DNA of 64,000 nt, from the NCBI GenBank assembly GCA_947492525.1, contig CANLNQ010000010.1:1-64000 (forward strand). Reading direction: 5' to 3'. Of the stretch, positions 53,688 through 63,251 are shown in pieces. The stretch is from an uncultured Granulosicoccus sp. GTDB taxonomy: Bacteria > Pseudomonadota > Gammaproteobacteria > Granulosicoccales > Granulosicoccaceae. Positions within the stretch are counted from its first letter, which is position 1. The number at the start of each line of letters is the position of its first letter. The notes beneath the pieces are model-generated. The model did no database searches, had not been told where the DNA came from, and worked only from the letters and a program-made list of their open reading frames with translations. The position numbers and the translations under genes were made by a program.

Positions 53688-54743
53688 TTATTGTCTTTCC
53701 GGCTTCAGCTCGATGACAGTCATCTCGCAACGCGTCCCGAAGCGCAGCGTCGGCCCCCATGTGCCGGTGCCCTGCGAGACAAACAGATGGTTGAGCGCCG
53801 TTCGGAAATGCCCGGCGACATGGGCATAGCGTGTACGGACCAGATAACCGAATGGCCATATCTGCCCCTTGTGAGTATGCCCGGACAGCATCAGATCGAT
53901 ACCGTGATGAATGGCACTCGACCACAGGTCCGGCTGATGATAGAGCAGCACCCGGAAACCCGACGCAGACGACTGGTTGGACGCACACAAAGCATCCAGA
54001 GCCTCCTGAGCCTGCATGACGTGCTGCCGATCCTCGACGCCCAGGATGTGAATATCGTCCTTGATCGTGGCGGCATCACTGAGCACGGTAACGCCGTGAT
54101 CCGCAAGTATATCCAGTGCCTTCTGATAGTCGATATAGCGTTCGTGATTGCCACTGCAATAGAAGACGGGATAGCTCAGCCCGGCAAGCGGTTCAAGTGC
54201 CTCGGGAGACACATTCTCATCAATCAGGTCGCCGGTGATCAGCAACATATCCGGTTGCTGTGCATCGACCAGAGCCACAACCTTCTCGAGATAGGAGGCG
54301 GGTCTGGAGCCGATATGCACATCACTGATCTGCACCAGACGCTGTGGTCCGGCAATCTTGGGGGTGATGATTTCCAGCGGTGTCACGTGTATGCGGTGAG
54401 CCGCATACAGAGCAAAGCCATAGAACAGCACGAACAGCAATAGCGATAACTGACCTGCCAGGGCATTATCAAGCAACAATGATGACACGGCGCCGCACAG
54501 GGCTGCCGTGAAACCGATGGCACTGACGCCCAGATACTGGAACACCCACCAGCGAAATCGGGCGCTGGAGCCACGAAATACCGCGACAATCAGTATGACG
54601 GGCAATGGGATGAAGACCAGACTAGCCAGCCAGAGACCGTAGAAGGATGCCCCCTGCAACAATGCCAGCATGGTGGCAGGCGGTGCGATGAAGGCAAGCC
54701 ACAGAACGGCGCCAATGCCGAGGATTCGAAGTAATGCGTTCAC
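53688..54743 (-). CDS. Membrane-anchored metallophosphoesterase
   Basis: The 351-residue protein has four N-terminal membrane helices (about 1-140) and a calcineurin-like phosphoesterase domain. Metal-binding motifs are QISDVHIG, LLITGDLIDEN, YCSGNHE, LLYHQPD and LSGHTHKGQ. It resembles YkuE/COG1408 proteins that act on lipids or nucleotides at the membrane. It lies 74 bp downstream of a hybrid kinase gene on the same strand. Confidence 0.9.
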   Translation of the reverse strand: MNALLRILGIGAVLWLAFIAPPATMLALLQGASFYGLWLASLVFIPLPVILIVAVFRGSSARFRWWVFQYLGVSAIGFTAALCGAVSSLLLDNALAGQLSLLLFVLFYGFALYAAHRIHVTPLEIITPKIAGPQRLVQISDVHIGSRPASYLEKVVALVDAQQPDMLLITGDLIDENVSPEALEPLAGLSYPVFYCSGNHERYIDYQKALDILADHGVTVLSDAATIKDDIHILGVEDRQHVMQAQEALDALCASNQSSASGFRVLLYHQPDLWSSAIHHGIDLMLSGHTHKGQIWPFGYLVRTRYAHVAGHFRTALNHLFVSQGTGTWGPTLRFGTRCEMTVIELKPERQ

Positions 54744-54817
54744 GAAGGGTGCTGTGTCGGATGTGAAGGCGCAACGCTATCACGTCTGCCCCTCGCCTGA
54801 GGGCCTTCAAGGATTTT

Positions 54818-57505
54818 TCAGGCAACCGCGCAGCTCATGAGGTCGTGCAAGGCATCGCGCAAGTCCTCCAGCCGATAGGGCTTTTGCAGAACCTGAAGAT
54901 CGACAAGCTCGGCAGAACCTTCCCCTTCGGCAGGACCACTGAACCCCGATGTCATCAGTACGCGGCACTCCGGTCGATGCTTCTGTATCCAGTCAGCCAC
55001 GTCATAACCGCTGACGCCACCGGGCATGACCACATCCGACAACACGATGTCCACGTCCACAGGCGTTTCAAGCAATGCGATGGCCTCGACCCCGTTCTCC
55101 ACTTCGAGCGTCTTGAAACCCAGAGCCTGCAGTTGCTGAACGGTCAGTTCACGCACCATCTCCTTGTCCTCGACAACCAGTATCCGGCAATCGGACACAA
55201 AGTCGTCGCAATCATCCTCGGGGTTCGTCACCACGCTGGTTGATGTACTCTGGGGAATGTGTCTTGGCAGATAGACACTGACACGAGTGCCCTCATCTTC
55301 TGCACTGATGACCTTCACACATCCGCCTGACTGCTTGGCGAAGCCGAACACGGACGCCAGACCCAGCCCACCACCATCGGATTTCGTGGTGAAGAACGGT
55401 TCAAATATCCGATCTTGTATTGTTTTCGGGATACCGGGGCCATTGTCCATGACACACAATCGCACATATTCACCGGGCTCCAGATCGAGCTGCTCTGCTT
55501 CGATTGTTTCCCTGTTCAGCCGCAGATTGCTGGTATAGATCGTGATATCGCCACCCTGAGACATCGCATCCCGCGCATTGATCGTCAGATTGATGACCGC
55601 AGTTTCTATCTCTCCGGGGTCTGTCAGGGTCTCCCACAGCTTTGCATCAAGCTCATCCCTGAGCGTGATGGTCTCGCCGATTGTCGGAGACAATAGCGAC
55701 ATGGCGTTATGCACATGATCATTCACATTGGTCACTGACGGTACCAGGCGCTGCTGACTGGCAAAGGACAACAGCCGGCGAGTCAGATGGGCCCCCATGT
55801 GTGCCGCATTCTCGGCTCCCTCTATGCGCGCTATCTGAGCCTTGTCCGCAACACTGGTCCTGAGCAGTTCCAGATTTCCCACTATCACGCTCAGCAGATT
55901 GTTGAAATCATGAGCCAGACCTCCCGAGAGCTGACCGATGGCCTTGATCTTCTGTATCTGATGCAGCTTCTCTTCGGTCAACAGGCGCTGGGTGATATCT
56001 CGATGCAAGCCGATGAAATGGGTCGTCCGCCCATCGGCGTTCAACACGGGAGAGATGGACACCTCCGTCTTGTAGCTGCTGCCATCCTTTCTTCTTGCAT
56101 CCAGCACGACATTGACCCGCTCTGCCCTTCTGAGCGCATGCTCTACCGATTTCCGGTCTGGCTGATTGGCGGAATCCTGGCGCAGGTACTCGGGGCCCTT
56201 GCCGAGCAACTCCTCGGCACTGTAGCCGGACATGTCGCAAACGGCCTGATTGACATAGACAATGGCGTGACCCGGATCACCGGCATCGGCAATGATGACT
56301 CCCTCGCTCACGGCAGCCAGCGCTCTTTCGCGCAGTTGCGCGCTTTCGATCTGGCTCTGCAACTCTGTCATGTCCTGAGATATGCAGACCAGAACCGGCG
56401 GCGATTGGTGCGCCATGAGTTGCATTCGTGCCTTGACCGGGTAGCTCGAACCGTCCTTGCGGGTATGGCGGCATTCGCAATCGATATGGCTGACGCTGCC
56501 ATCGAACAAGGGCCGGGTCAGCTCCATCATGCTGCCCTGGTCATGGTGGGTGACGAATACCCAGGGCATCATGCCATTGAGTTCCTCGGCTGTATACCCG
56601 AGCTTCATCTGGGCCGCCTTGTTGGTGCTCACCACCTCAAGGGTCTGCATATCACACACGATGACCTCATCCACCATGTCCTCGACCAACTGTGACAGGC
56701 GGCGACGCATGTTGTGAATCTCATCCTGCTCAAGGCAGGAAAGCGCCAGTGAATCCAGAGTGGCAGCTATCTCTCCCAGCTCGTTGCTGGCGGCGATACC
56801 CGTGCGGGCCGTGTAGTCACCAGCCGCAATGGCACGGGTTGTCGCCACGAGCTTGCGCAAGGGCACTATCACGGCCCGATGCAGCAGATACCACAGCAAA
56901 CCTGCAACGCCGACCAGCAGCAGTGCAATCATCAGCGCCTGTGATATCAGGGCTGAACGAAGGATAGCGTAGGAGTCCGTCAGGTTGATGCTGATGACCA
57001 CATGGCCGGAAACAGGCCCGGCGCTCCCGCTCCCGCTCTCGGTCTCGGTCTCGGTCTCCGGCAAGGCATAGGAGAACACCCCGAGCAATGTTCTGTTTTC
57101 CGGCTGATTCACCACCTGATTGACAGGGCCGCCCGCTTGTTCCATCAGCGCCGCTGCGTGACTGAGTGCACTGGCTTCCAGCGTGGTACCGCGAAGACTC
57201 ACATCGCTCGAATACAGTATCGTGTTCGACTGATCCACAATGACGATCAGACCGATATCGGGCATATGGCGCATCGACTCCATTTCCGCGCCCAGCAAGC
57301 CCTCGTCTCCCAGAATCAGCATCCGCTGCGTGATGTCGGTCAGGCGCGGCCCCATGTTCTGAAGTCGTTGCTCCGACAACTGCCGGAACTGGGACTTCTG
57401 GTAGCTGTAGGAAATGGTCAGGTAGAAGGCCAGCAGAATGGACCCTGCACCCAGCACCATCAGGGGTATCAACGCTTTCAGTGACCAATTGTCTTTCACC
57501 CGCAC
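54818..57505 (-). CDS. Membrane hybrid histidine kinase, paralog A
   Basis: The 895-residue kinase has a membrane helix at about 8-28, a periplasmic sensor (about 30-185), a second helix (about 190-210), HAMP (to about 265), two PAS domains (about 275-390 and 400-515), DHp H532 (GLAHDFNNLLS), an ATPase domain (INLTINARDAMSQGG, VMDNGPGIPK, GGGLGLASVFG) and a receiver with D824 (LSDVVMPGG). The periplasmic part contains an acidic E-T-E-T-E-S-G-S-G-S stretch coded by a hexanucleotide repeat. It is a close paralog of the next gene upstream; the sensors differ much more than the kinase cores. Confidence 0.92.
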   Translation of the reverse strand: MRVKDNWSLKALIPLMVLGAGSILLAFYLTISYSYQKSQFRQLSEQRLQNMGPRLTDITQRMLILGDEGLLGAEMESMRHMPDIGLIVIVDQSNTILYSSDVSLRGTTLEASALSHAAALMEQAGGPVNQVVNQPENRTLLGVFSYALPETETETESGSGSAGPVSGHVVISINLTDSYAILRSALISQALMIALLLVGVAGLLWYLLHRAVIVPLRKLVATTRAIAAGDYTARTGIAASNELGEIAATLDSLALSCLEQDEIHNMRRRLSQLVEDMVDEVIVCDMQTLEVVSTNKAAQMKLGYTAEELNGMMPWVFVTHHDQGSMMELTRPLFDGSVSHIDCECRHTRKDGSSYPVKARMQLMAHQSPPVLVCISQDMTELQSQIESAQLRERALAAVSEGVIIADAGDPGHAIVYVNQAVCDMSGYSAEELLGKGPEYLRQDSANQPDRKSVEHALRRAERVNVVLDARRKDGSSYKTEVSISPVLNADGRTTHFIGLHRDITQRLLTEEKLHQIQKIKAIGQLSGGLAHDFNNLLSVIVGNLELLRTSVADKAQIARIEGAENAAHMGAHLTRRLLSFASQQRLVPSVTNVNDHVHNAMSLLSPTIGETITLRDELDAKLWETLTDPGEIETAVINLTINARDAMSQGGDITIYTSNLRLNRETIEAEQLDLEPGEYVRLCVMDNGPGIPKTIQDRIFEPFFTTKSDGGGLGLASVFGFAKQSGGCVKVISAEDEGTRVSVYLPRHIPQSTSTSVVTNPEDDCDDFVSDCRILVVEDKEMVRELTVQQLQALGFKTLEVENGVEAIALLETPVDVDIVLSDVVMPGGVSGYDVADWIQKHRPECRVLMTSGFSGPAEGEGSAELVDLQVLQKPYRLEDLRDALHDLMSCAVA
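57023..57058 (-). repeat. In-frame hexanucleotide repeat within the kinase sensor region
   Basis: Six consecutive hexamers (two GCTCCC, one GCTCTC, three GGTCTC on the plus strand) encode alternating Glu-Thr and Gly-Ser pairs at the end of the periplasmic sensor. Changes by whole units keep the frame, so length variation would alter the protein without knocking it out. Confidence 0.85.
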
Positions 57506-57727
57506 TGCTCCTGACTCTGCCCCGTGACAGCTTTACCGATTCATGGGCATCGTGACGCAGACGAGTCTGGACAGAGGTCTCATGTATCGAGCCGATCAGA
57601 CCAACCGGACGCCATGAATCTCATACCGAGAATGCCTGCCTCCAGAAGCTTGTCCACTACAGTATAACCAATTGCCGCATCGGCCCTGCCACCTTGCACA
57701 ACTCCTGAGCGTGAGTCCCGTCAAAAA

Positions 57728-60469
57728 TCAATCACCCACCTGCACAAGCACCCTGGCTTTCGACTCGGTCCGGCTTGCTGGCTGACAGCTCATGACTTCC
57801 TGCAGGGTCTTGCGCAGATCCTCCAGTCGATAGGGTTTTTGCAGGACATGTAGCCCGGCGGCCGCCATCGTACCCCGGTGATCGGTGGGTGCATTGAAAC
57901 CGGATGTCAGAAGAATATGACAATGCTCGCGGTGGGTGCGCACCCATTCCGCTACATCGTATCCGCAGACGCCACCGGGCATCACGACATCCGACAGCAC
58001 CACGTCCACGTGCGTCCCCCGCTCAAGCAACGCGATCGCCTCCACACCGTTCTCCGCTTCCAGGGTCGCGAAACCGAGCGCCTTCAATTGCTGAACCGTC
58101 AACTGACGGACCATGTCCTTGTCTTCGACCACCAGTATCTTCAAACCATCGAAATACAGACCCGGCTTTTCAACATGGCTTGCAACCGCTCTCGACGCGT
58201 CTTCAACCTGCACATGCCGGGGAAGATAGACACTGAAGGTTGTCCCCTTGCCTTCGGTGGAGCAGACATTGACGCAACCACCCGACTGCCTGGCAAAACC
58301 ATAGACCGATGCCAGCCCCAGACCACTGCCCTCGTTGTCCGCCTTGGTCGAAACGAATGGCTCGAATATCCTTCCCTTGAGTGATTCGCTGATGCCCGGG
58401 CCATTGTCCATGACACACAACCTGACGTACTGACCGGGTGCGACGTCCAGCTGTACATTGGTGCCATTGGCGTCCAGGTCGACATTGGACGAGCGAATGA
58501 TGATCGTACCGCCCTGAGGCATCGCGTCGCGAGCGTTGATGGTCAGATTGATGACAGCGGTTTCGATCTCACCCGGATCGCTCAAGGTATCCCAGAGATT
58601 CGGGGTCAGCTCCTCGGTCAATGTGATGGTCTCCCCAATGGTGGGTGCCAACAGGGCCAGTGCATTGCGTATATGGTCGTTGAGATTGGTGACAACCGGG
58701 GCAAGGCGCTGCTGGCTGGCGAAGGACAGCAGGCGTCGTGTCAGATGAGCCCCCATATGCGCGGCATTCTCCGCCCCCTCGATTCTCGCCATCTGGGATT
58801 CGTCCCGGGTACTGACTCTGAGCAACTCCAGATTACCGACTATCACGCTGAGCAGATTGTTGAAATCATGGGCCAGCCCTCCGGACAGATGTCCGATAGC
58901 CTTGATCTTCTGTGCGCGATGCAGCTTTTCCTCGGTTTCCAGCTTCTGCGTGACATCACGATGTATGCCGATGTAATGCGTCAGCTCACCAGAGGCGTTG
59001 AACACCGGCGACATGGAAACATCCGCAACGTAGGCGCTTCCGTCCTTGCGAGTTGCCTTCAGCTGAACCTGCACGGACTCGCCTCCCATCAGCGCGTTTC
59101 TGATGGCAGTCAGACCAGGCTGATCCAGGTCGTTCTTGCGAAGCATGTTGATATCGCTTCCCAGCAACTCCTCCTCGTCATAACCTGTCAGTTCCGAAAT
59201 GGCCGGGTTGGCATAGACGATGATTCGCTTGTCCTTGCCCGCATCGGTGATGATGACGCCTTCACTTACTGCATCTATGGCACGCTCGCGCAGAAGCGAT
59301 TGCTCTTGCTGGACTTTCAGCTCGGACAGATCCTGCGAGATCGTCAACAGAACCGGTGGTGACTGGTTCGGCATGTACTGCATTCGCGACCTGCAGGGAT
59401 AGGTAGAACCATCCTTGCGGACATGTACCGACTCGCACTCTCGATGACTGACCTCACCACTGACCAGAGACGCCAACGCAGCGTTGAAGCTGTCTTTCGT
59501 GTGATGCTGCACGAAGTCCCAGGGACCCATACCTGTCAATTCCTCGGCGCTGTATCCCAGGTTGGTCTGGGCTGACTTGTTGCTGGCGATGACTTCCAGC
59601 GTTTCGGCATCGTTGACGTAGAACTCATCAACCATGTCCTGCACCAGACAGGAAAGGCGCTCATGTTCATTCTGCAACTCGGCCCGCTCCAGATAGGAGA
59701 CGGCCAGAGAATCCAGTGTGGCGGAGATTTCACCCAACTCATTGCTCGAAGCCAGCCTGCTGCGTACCGTGTAGTCCCCCGCCACAAAGGCTCGCGTGGT
59801 TGTCAGGATTCTTCTGAGTGGCACCGCGAAAAACCGATGTAGCACATACCAGCTGACACCCGCGACGCTAGCCAGCAGCAAGGCGGCCATCAACCACTGC
59901 GACCTCACGTTCGCGAGCATGGAGGCATGAGCCTCGCTCAGGTCGAGTCTGACGACGATATGGCCTGACGTGGCTGTACTGCCTGCGGCACTCTCGTCCG
60001 GCAAGGCAACAGGGAAGATACCCGTGAGCTTCTGCTGATCATCGATCTGACCCGACAACCACTCGCCCTCGCTGGGCATGCGATCGATCAGCGGTACAGC
60101 CGATGCCAGCTCCGTTGCTGTCAGAGCCTGCCCTTCCAGGCTGTCGTCGCCGGCATGCAGAACCGTGTTGGAGGAATCAACGACCAGTATCTGCTCGATG
60201 TCTGTCAGCTGATACAGAGACTGGAATTCCGTCTCGAGCACCTGACTGTCATTCGCCAGCAGCATTCGCTGCGTAATGTCGCCAAGGTGGTGGCTGACGA
60301 GCGTCAGACGTTCTTGGGATACCTGTCGATACTGAGCCTTCTGATAGAACCAGGAACCGACCAGATAGACCGAAAAAAGCGTAGCGCCGATACCCAGTAC
60401 CAGAGTCGGGATCAGAGCATTCAGTGACCACTTGCCTCTCACAACCAACTCCTGCGCTTGACGACTCAA
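57728..60469 (-). CDS. Membrane hybrid histidine kinase, paralog B
   Basis: The 913-residue product has the same architecture as paralog A: membrane helix at about 15-38, periplasmic sensor (about 40-195), second helix, HAMP, two PAS domains, DHp H534 (GLAHDFNNLLS), an ATPase domain (INLTINARDAMPQGG, VMDNGPGISE, SGLGLASVYGF) and a receiver with D827 (LSDVVMPGGVCGYDV). Long stretches of the catalytic half are nearly identical to paralog A, whereas the sensor is diverged. No Hpt domain or output regulator is adjacent. The 222-bp gap to paralog A may hold a separate promoter. Confidence 0.92.
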   Translation of the reverse strand: MSRQAQELVVRGKWSLNALIPTLVLGIGATLFSVYLVGSWFYQKAQYRQVSQERLTLVSHHLGDITQRMLLANDSQVLETEFQSLYQLTDIEQILVVDSSNTVLHAGDDSLEGQALTATELASAVPLIDRMPSEGEWLSGQIDDQQKLTGIFPVALPDESAAGSTATSGHIVVRLDLSEAHASMLANVRSQWLMAALLLASVAGVSWYVLHRFFAVPLRRILTTTRAFVAGDYTVRSRLASSNELGEISATLDSLAVSYLERAELQNEHERLSCLVQDMVDEFYVNDAETLEVIASNKSAQTNLGYSAEELTGMGPWDFVQHHTKDSFNAALASLVSGEVSHRECESVHVRKDGSTYPCRSRMQYMPNQSPPVLLTISQDLSELKVQQEQSLLRERAIDAVSEGVIITDAGKDKRIIVYANPAISELTGYDEEELLGSDINMLRKNDLDQPGLTAIRNALMGGESVQVQLKATRKDGSAYVADVSMSPVFNASGELTHYIGIHRDVTQKLETEEKLHRAQKIKAIGHLSGGLAHDFNNLLSVIVGNLELLRVSTRDESQMARIEGAENAAHMGAHLTRRLLSFASQQRLAPVVTNLNDHIRNALALLAPTIGETITLTEELTPNLWDTLSDPGEIETAVINLTINARDAMPQGGTIIIRSSNVDLDANGTNVQLDVAPGQYVRLCVMDNGPGISESLKGRIFEPFVSTKADNEGSGLGLASVYGFARQSGGCVNVCSTEGKGTTFSVYLPRHVQVEDASRAVASHVEKPGLYFDGLKILVVEDKDMVRQLTVQQLKALGFATLEAENGVEAIALLERGTHVDVVLSDVVMPGGVCGYDVAEWVRTHREHCHILLTSGFNAPTDHRGTMAAAGLHVLQKPYRLEDLRKTLQEVMSCQPASRTESKARVLVQVGD

Positions 60470-60753
60470 ACTGGAATTGGCACAGATACGGGCATGAAAA
60501 CCAGCGCCCGAAGCACCCTCGATACGATCAACGTACGAGGACGATCGGCAATCCCAAGGTAATTCGATTGATTAACGACACGTCCACGATGGCAACCGCA
60601 TCAAGGCTCATGCACGATAGTGATCAAGTATAACCAGACAGACAAATTATCTGTGACGCAACATGTGATAAGTGCAGCGCTGCCAGACACAAGCGTTACG
60701 TCAGCTCACGGCATTTATCTGACACTCGAGGCTGATGCCGGTAATGCTGTAGT

Positions 60754-60830
60754 TGGCGTTGGCGTTGGCGTTGGTGTTGCTGGCGTTGCTGGCGTTGCTG
60801 GCGTTGTAGGTGTTGTAGGTGTTGCTGAGA
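60754..60830. repeat. GTTGGC/GGCGTTGCT tandem repeat with terminal inverted repeat
   Basis: A tract of GTTGGC hexamers passes into 9-bp units (GGCGTTGCT, GGCGTTGTA, GGTGTTGTA). It ends in GTTGCTGA-GA-TCAGCAAC (60822-60839), an 8-bp hairpin that overlaps the stop of the downstream helical-bundle gene. The hairpin could serve as that gene's transcription end. Confidence 0.8.
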
Positions 60831-60837
60831 TCAGCAA

Positions 60838-61308
60838 CTAGTAGTCCTCCAACCTCTGCATATTGCGAACAAGCCGGCGCAGCTCTGCCTCATACTGATT
60901 GGCCAGCGACGTGAACAGTTCGCTTTCCGTACCGGCAACAGCGTGCTCGGCACGTTGCGTGAACAGCGCCTGCAGCATGTGGTGAGAGGCCAGTGTGTTA
61001 TCGAGAACGTCCTGAACACTGTGCAGGGCAAGTGTGTCAGGGCTTTTCTCGAGCAGCGGCGCGTCCGGCGCGTCAACCGCCTCCTCGAACCAGGTATCCA
61101 GCACACCCTTGTGAACGCTGTCTTCTGCCAGATACTGTTCCAGCTCCGACCGCAGACTCTCTTCATGCTCTGCGACGTAGCTGAGCGACATCTTCAGCCT
61201 CTCGCCAACATCACTGGCGGCGGCCTTGGCCGTATACAGCCCCTTGAGATGAGCGTGATAGTCAGCAACCCATTGCACCAGTTCGCGCACCTGCTTGAAA
61301 TGCACCAT
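60838..61308 (-). CDS. Helical-bundle protein of the ferritin-like/DUF2383 kind
   Basis: The 156-residue all-helical protein contains VRELVQWVADYHAHLKGLYT, SYVAEHEESLRSELEQYL, LHSVQDVLDNTLASHHMLQ and SLANQYEAELRRLVRNMQR. His/Glu pairs (H18, H20, EHEE) suggest possible metal binding. The strong GGGAGAG upstream fixes the start 34 codons inside the longest frame. It resembles the protein at 35548-35997 in fold but not in obvious sequence. Confidence 0.7.
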   Translation of the reverse strand: MVHFKQVRELVQWVADYHAHLKGLYTAKAAASDVGERLKMSLSYVAEHEESLRSELEQYLAEDSVHKGVLDTWFEEAVDAPDAPLLEKSPDTLALHSVQDVLDNTLASHHMLQALFTQRAEHAVAGTESELFTSLANQYEAELRRLVRNMQRLEDY

Positions 61309-61546
61309 ATTCACTCTCCCTTGCCCGGTCATCCGTGTGACGACACTGAACATCATCTTACGGTGCCCAGAATAAGCCGGATTGCAGGCTGCAAAGTTGA
61401 TGCGGGTCAAGCGCAGGCCGAAGAGTTCATGGCGTTGTCGCTATCGCATCAGCGGTGTCGGTGCGCTACTGAACCGTACGAGACGACCCCGAACAGCAGC
61501 CACCCCGCATCGCGCGGGGCAACTGGTGATCGGAATGCGTGATGAC

Positions 61547-62533
61547 TCAGTACTGATTGGTCACGATCAACACGGCGCTACCCTGTTGCTGGAAGGTGAA
61601 CGCCACCCGCTCCACAGAAACAGTGGCTTCGAAATCGCTGCCCAGCTCTGCCTGAATATTCGCTGGCAGGGCGAAGCTGCCGTCATCAATCACGGTGCAG
61701 GAAAGACTGACGGAATCGCCGCTTGTAAAGTCGAACGAGAACGCGTCGATGGCAATGCGCGCATCCGGGTTCGAGCCGGCCTCCCAGGTGAATGCCGTGC
61801 CGGGTGTCATCGTCGCCGATCCGAAATCATCTGTTGCTACGGGACTGGTCACAACCAGCTGATCGACATCGGGTATCGCCACATTGGAAAATGCCGGGAA
61901 CGTGCCGCCGGGTATATCGACAACCAGACCGCTTGGCGCAGGGCCCGGGCGATCTTCCACGGAATCCTCATAGAAGGTGAAACCGAAGGCCGTGGCCTGG
62001 TTCAACTCGGCATAGGAGCCGGCAGGGCTGGTGATCGTGATGACATCACCGGCGTCTACCGTCGTGAAGTTCAGGTCATCGAAATCCGGAAAATTGAAAT
62101 CATCGTCGTCTTCATCGCGCGATACTTCGCAGAAATCTTCCGAGGGGATGGCAAACTCGAGCAAGGTCGAAGCCGGTGGCAACTGAGCGCCACTGATCTG
62201 GAAGAACCCGGCACTCAGTTCAACGATCTCTCCGCTGAAATCATTGATCTGATCCACGGACACGGTTCCCCAGACGGTCACATCGCCACTGAGGCCGCCA
62301 TCCGTGCCGCCCCCATCCGTACTGCCACCATCGGTGGAGCCGCCATCACTGCCGTCAGTAGAACCGCCGTCTCCGCCGCCGGTATCCGTGTCACCCCCGT
62401 CGGTCTGATCGCCGTCGGTCTGGCCGGTGTCGGTTCCATTATCATTGTCATCGTCATCCGACGAGGAACTGCAGCCGGCCATCAGGGCCGTGGCCAGAAC
62501 GATGGTCAATGGGATATGAATACGCCGTTTCAT
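61547..62533 (-). CDS. Lipoprotein with Asp/Gly/Thr-rich linker
   Basis: The 328-residue product has a signal with lipobox ALMAGC (lipid-attached Cys 21), a 65-residue low-complexity linker built of TDG/GGSTDGG units, and a beta-rich C-terminal domain (about 88-328) with WGTVSVDQINDFSGEIVELS and two Cys (in EDFCEVS and SLSCTVI) that may pair. The acidic linker may bind calcium or act as a spacer across the envelope. No family is recognised. Confidence 0.75.
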   Translation of the reverse strand: MKRRIHIPLTIVLATALMAGCSSSSDDDDNDNGTDTGQTDGDQTDGGDTDTGGGDGGSTDGSDGGSTDGGSTDGGGTDGGLSGDVTVWGTVSVDQINDFSGEIVELSAGFFQISGAQLPPASTLLEFAIPSEDFCEVSRDEDDDDFNFPDFDDLNFTTVDAGDVITITSPAGSYAELNQATAFGFTFYEDSVEDRPGPAPSGLVVDIPGGTFPAFSNVAIPDVDQLVVTSPVATDDFGSATMTPGTAFTWEAGSNPDARIAIDAFSFDFTSGDSVSLSCTVIDDGSFALPANIQAELGSDFEATVSVERVAFTFQQQGSAVLIVTNQY

Positions 62534-62747
62534 TCGGAAAACTCCTTGTTGGGCCTTGCGTGACAGGTTGAATCCGCCCCAATCCTAACGCGAAGGCAGC
62601 AGGCTTGCCAGTCGCCTGCCCGAAAGTCTGGTAGCGCGAGGCAACTTTCACCGACTCGTTCATGAACAGCGTAAATGCCCCCCGGAAAAGAGTGCTGATC
62701 CGGACATCCGGACATGCCGAACCCGCAACCCGTTCTGCCCGGCGGGC

Positions 62748-62845
62748 TTTCCAAGGCTGTTCAGTCACATCAAATCCGGCAGCCTTTCCAGGCTGCTCAG
62801 CCACATCAAATCCGGCAGCCTTTCCAGGCTATTCAGTCACATCAA
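62748..62845. repeat. 36-bp tandem repeat, 2.7 copies
   Basis: Unit starting TTTCCAGGCTGCTCAGCC. Copy 1 has one extra base (37 bp), copy 2 is 36 bp and copy 3 is cut after 25 bp. It lies between the lipoprotein and DUF1428 genes, transcribed away from and towards it, respectively. I see no coding role; the frame crossing it has no ribosome site. Confidence 0.85.
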
Positions 62846-62903
62846 TGGCGTGACGATATCGGGCATCTCCGGTGACTCGATGATGCCCGATGAACAGCAC
62901 ACC

Positions 62904-63251
62904 TCACTCATCGACCAGCGACTGGAAGCCGCCATAGATCATTCGCTTGCCGTCGAAGGGCATCGACATGTTCTTCATGCGCGGATCCTCCATCATCTTC
63001 TTCCAGGCTTCGTCACGTGCCTCCTTCGACGGCCACTCTATCCAGGAGAACACGATTATCTCGCCCTCCTTCGCCTGCACGGCCTTGCGAAAATCCGTTA
63101 CCTCTCCGTCAGGGACATCGTCGCCCCAGTTCTCCACTTGGCGAAGAGCGCCATACTCCTTGAACAGGGCTACAGCCTCTTTGCAGTGATCGATATAGTC
63201 GCTTTTTTTGTCGCTGGGTACCGACGCTATGAATCCATCAACATAGATCAT
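62904..63251 (-). CDS. DUF1428 (YbaA-like) family protein
   Basis: The 115-residue product shows the family start MIYVDGFIASVPSDKKSDY, the central WGDDVPDGEVTDFRKAVQAK and IIVFSWIEWPSKEARDEAWK, and ends PFDGKRMIYGGFQSLV. It adopts a dimeric alpha/beta-barrel-like fold of unknown role. AGGAGA eight bases before the ATG fixes the start ten codons inside the longest frame. Confidence 0.92.
   Translation of the reverse strand: MIYVDGFIASVPSDKKSDYIDHCKEAVALFKEYGALRQVENWGDDVPDGEVTDFRKAVQAKEGEIIVFSWIEWPSKEARDEAWKKMMEDPRMKNMSMPFDGKRMIYGGFQSLVDE

Noticed and set aside
55787-56695. 302-residue plus-strand frame opposite kinase paralog A
   Set aside because: Shadow of the PAS and DHp region. A similar shadow appears in paralog B, as expected from core identity.
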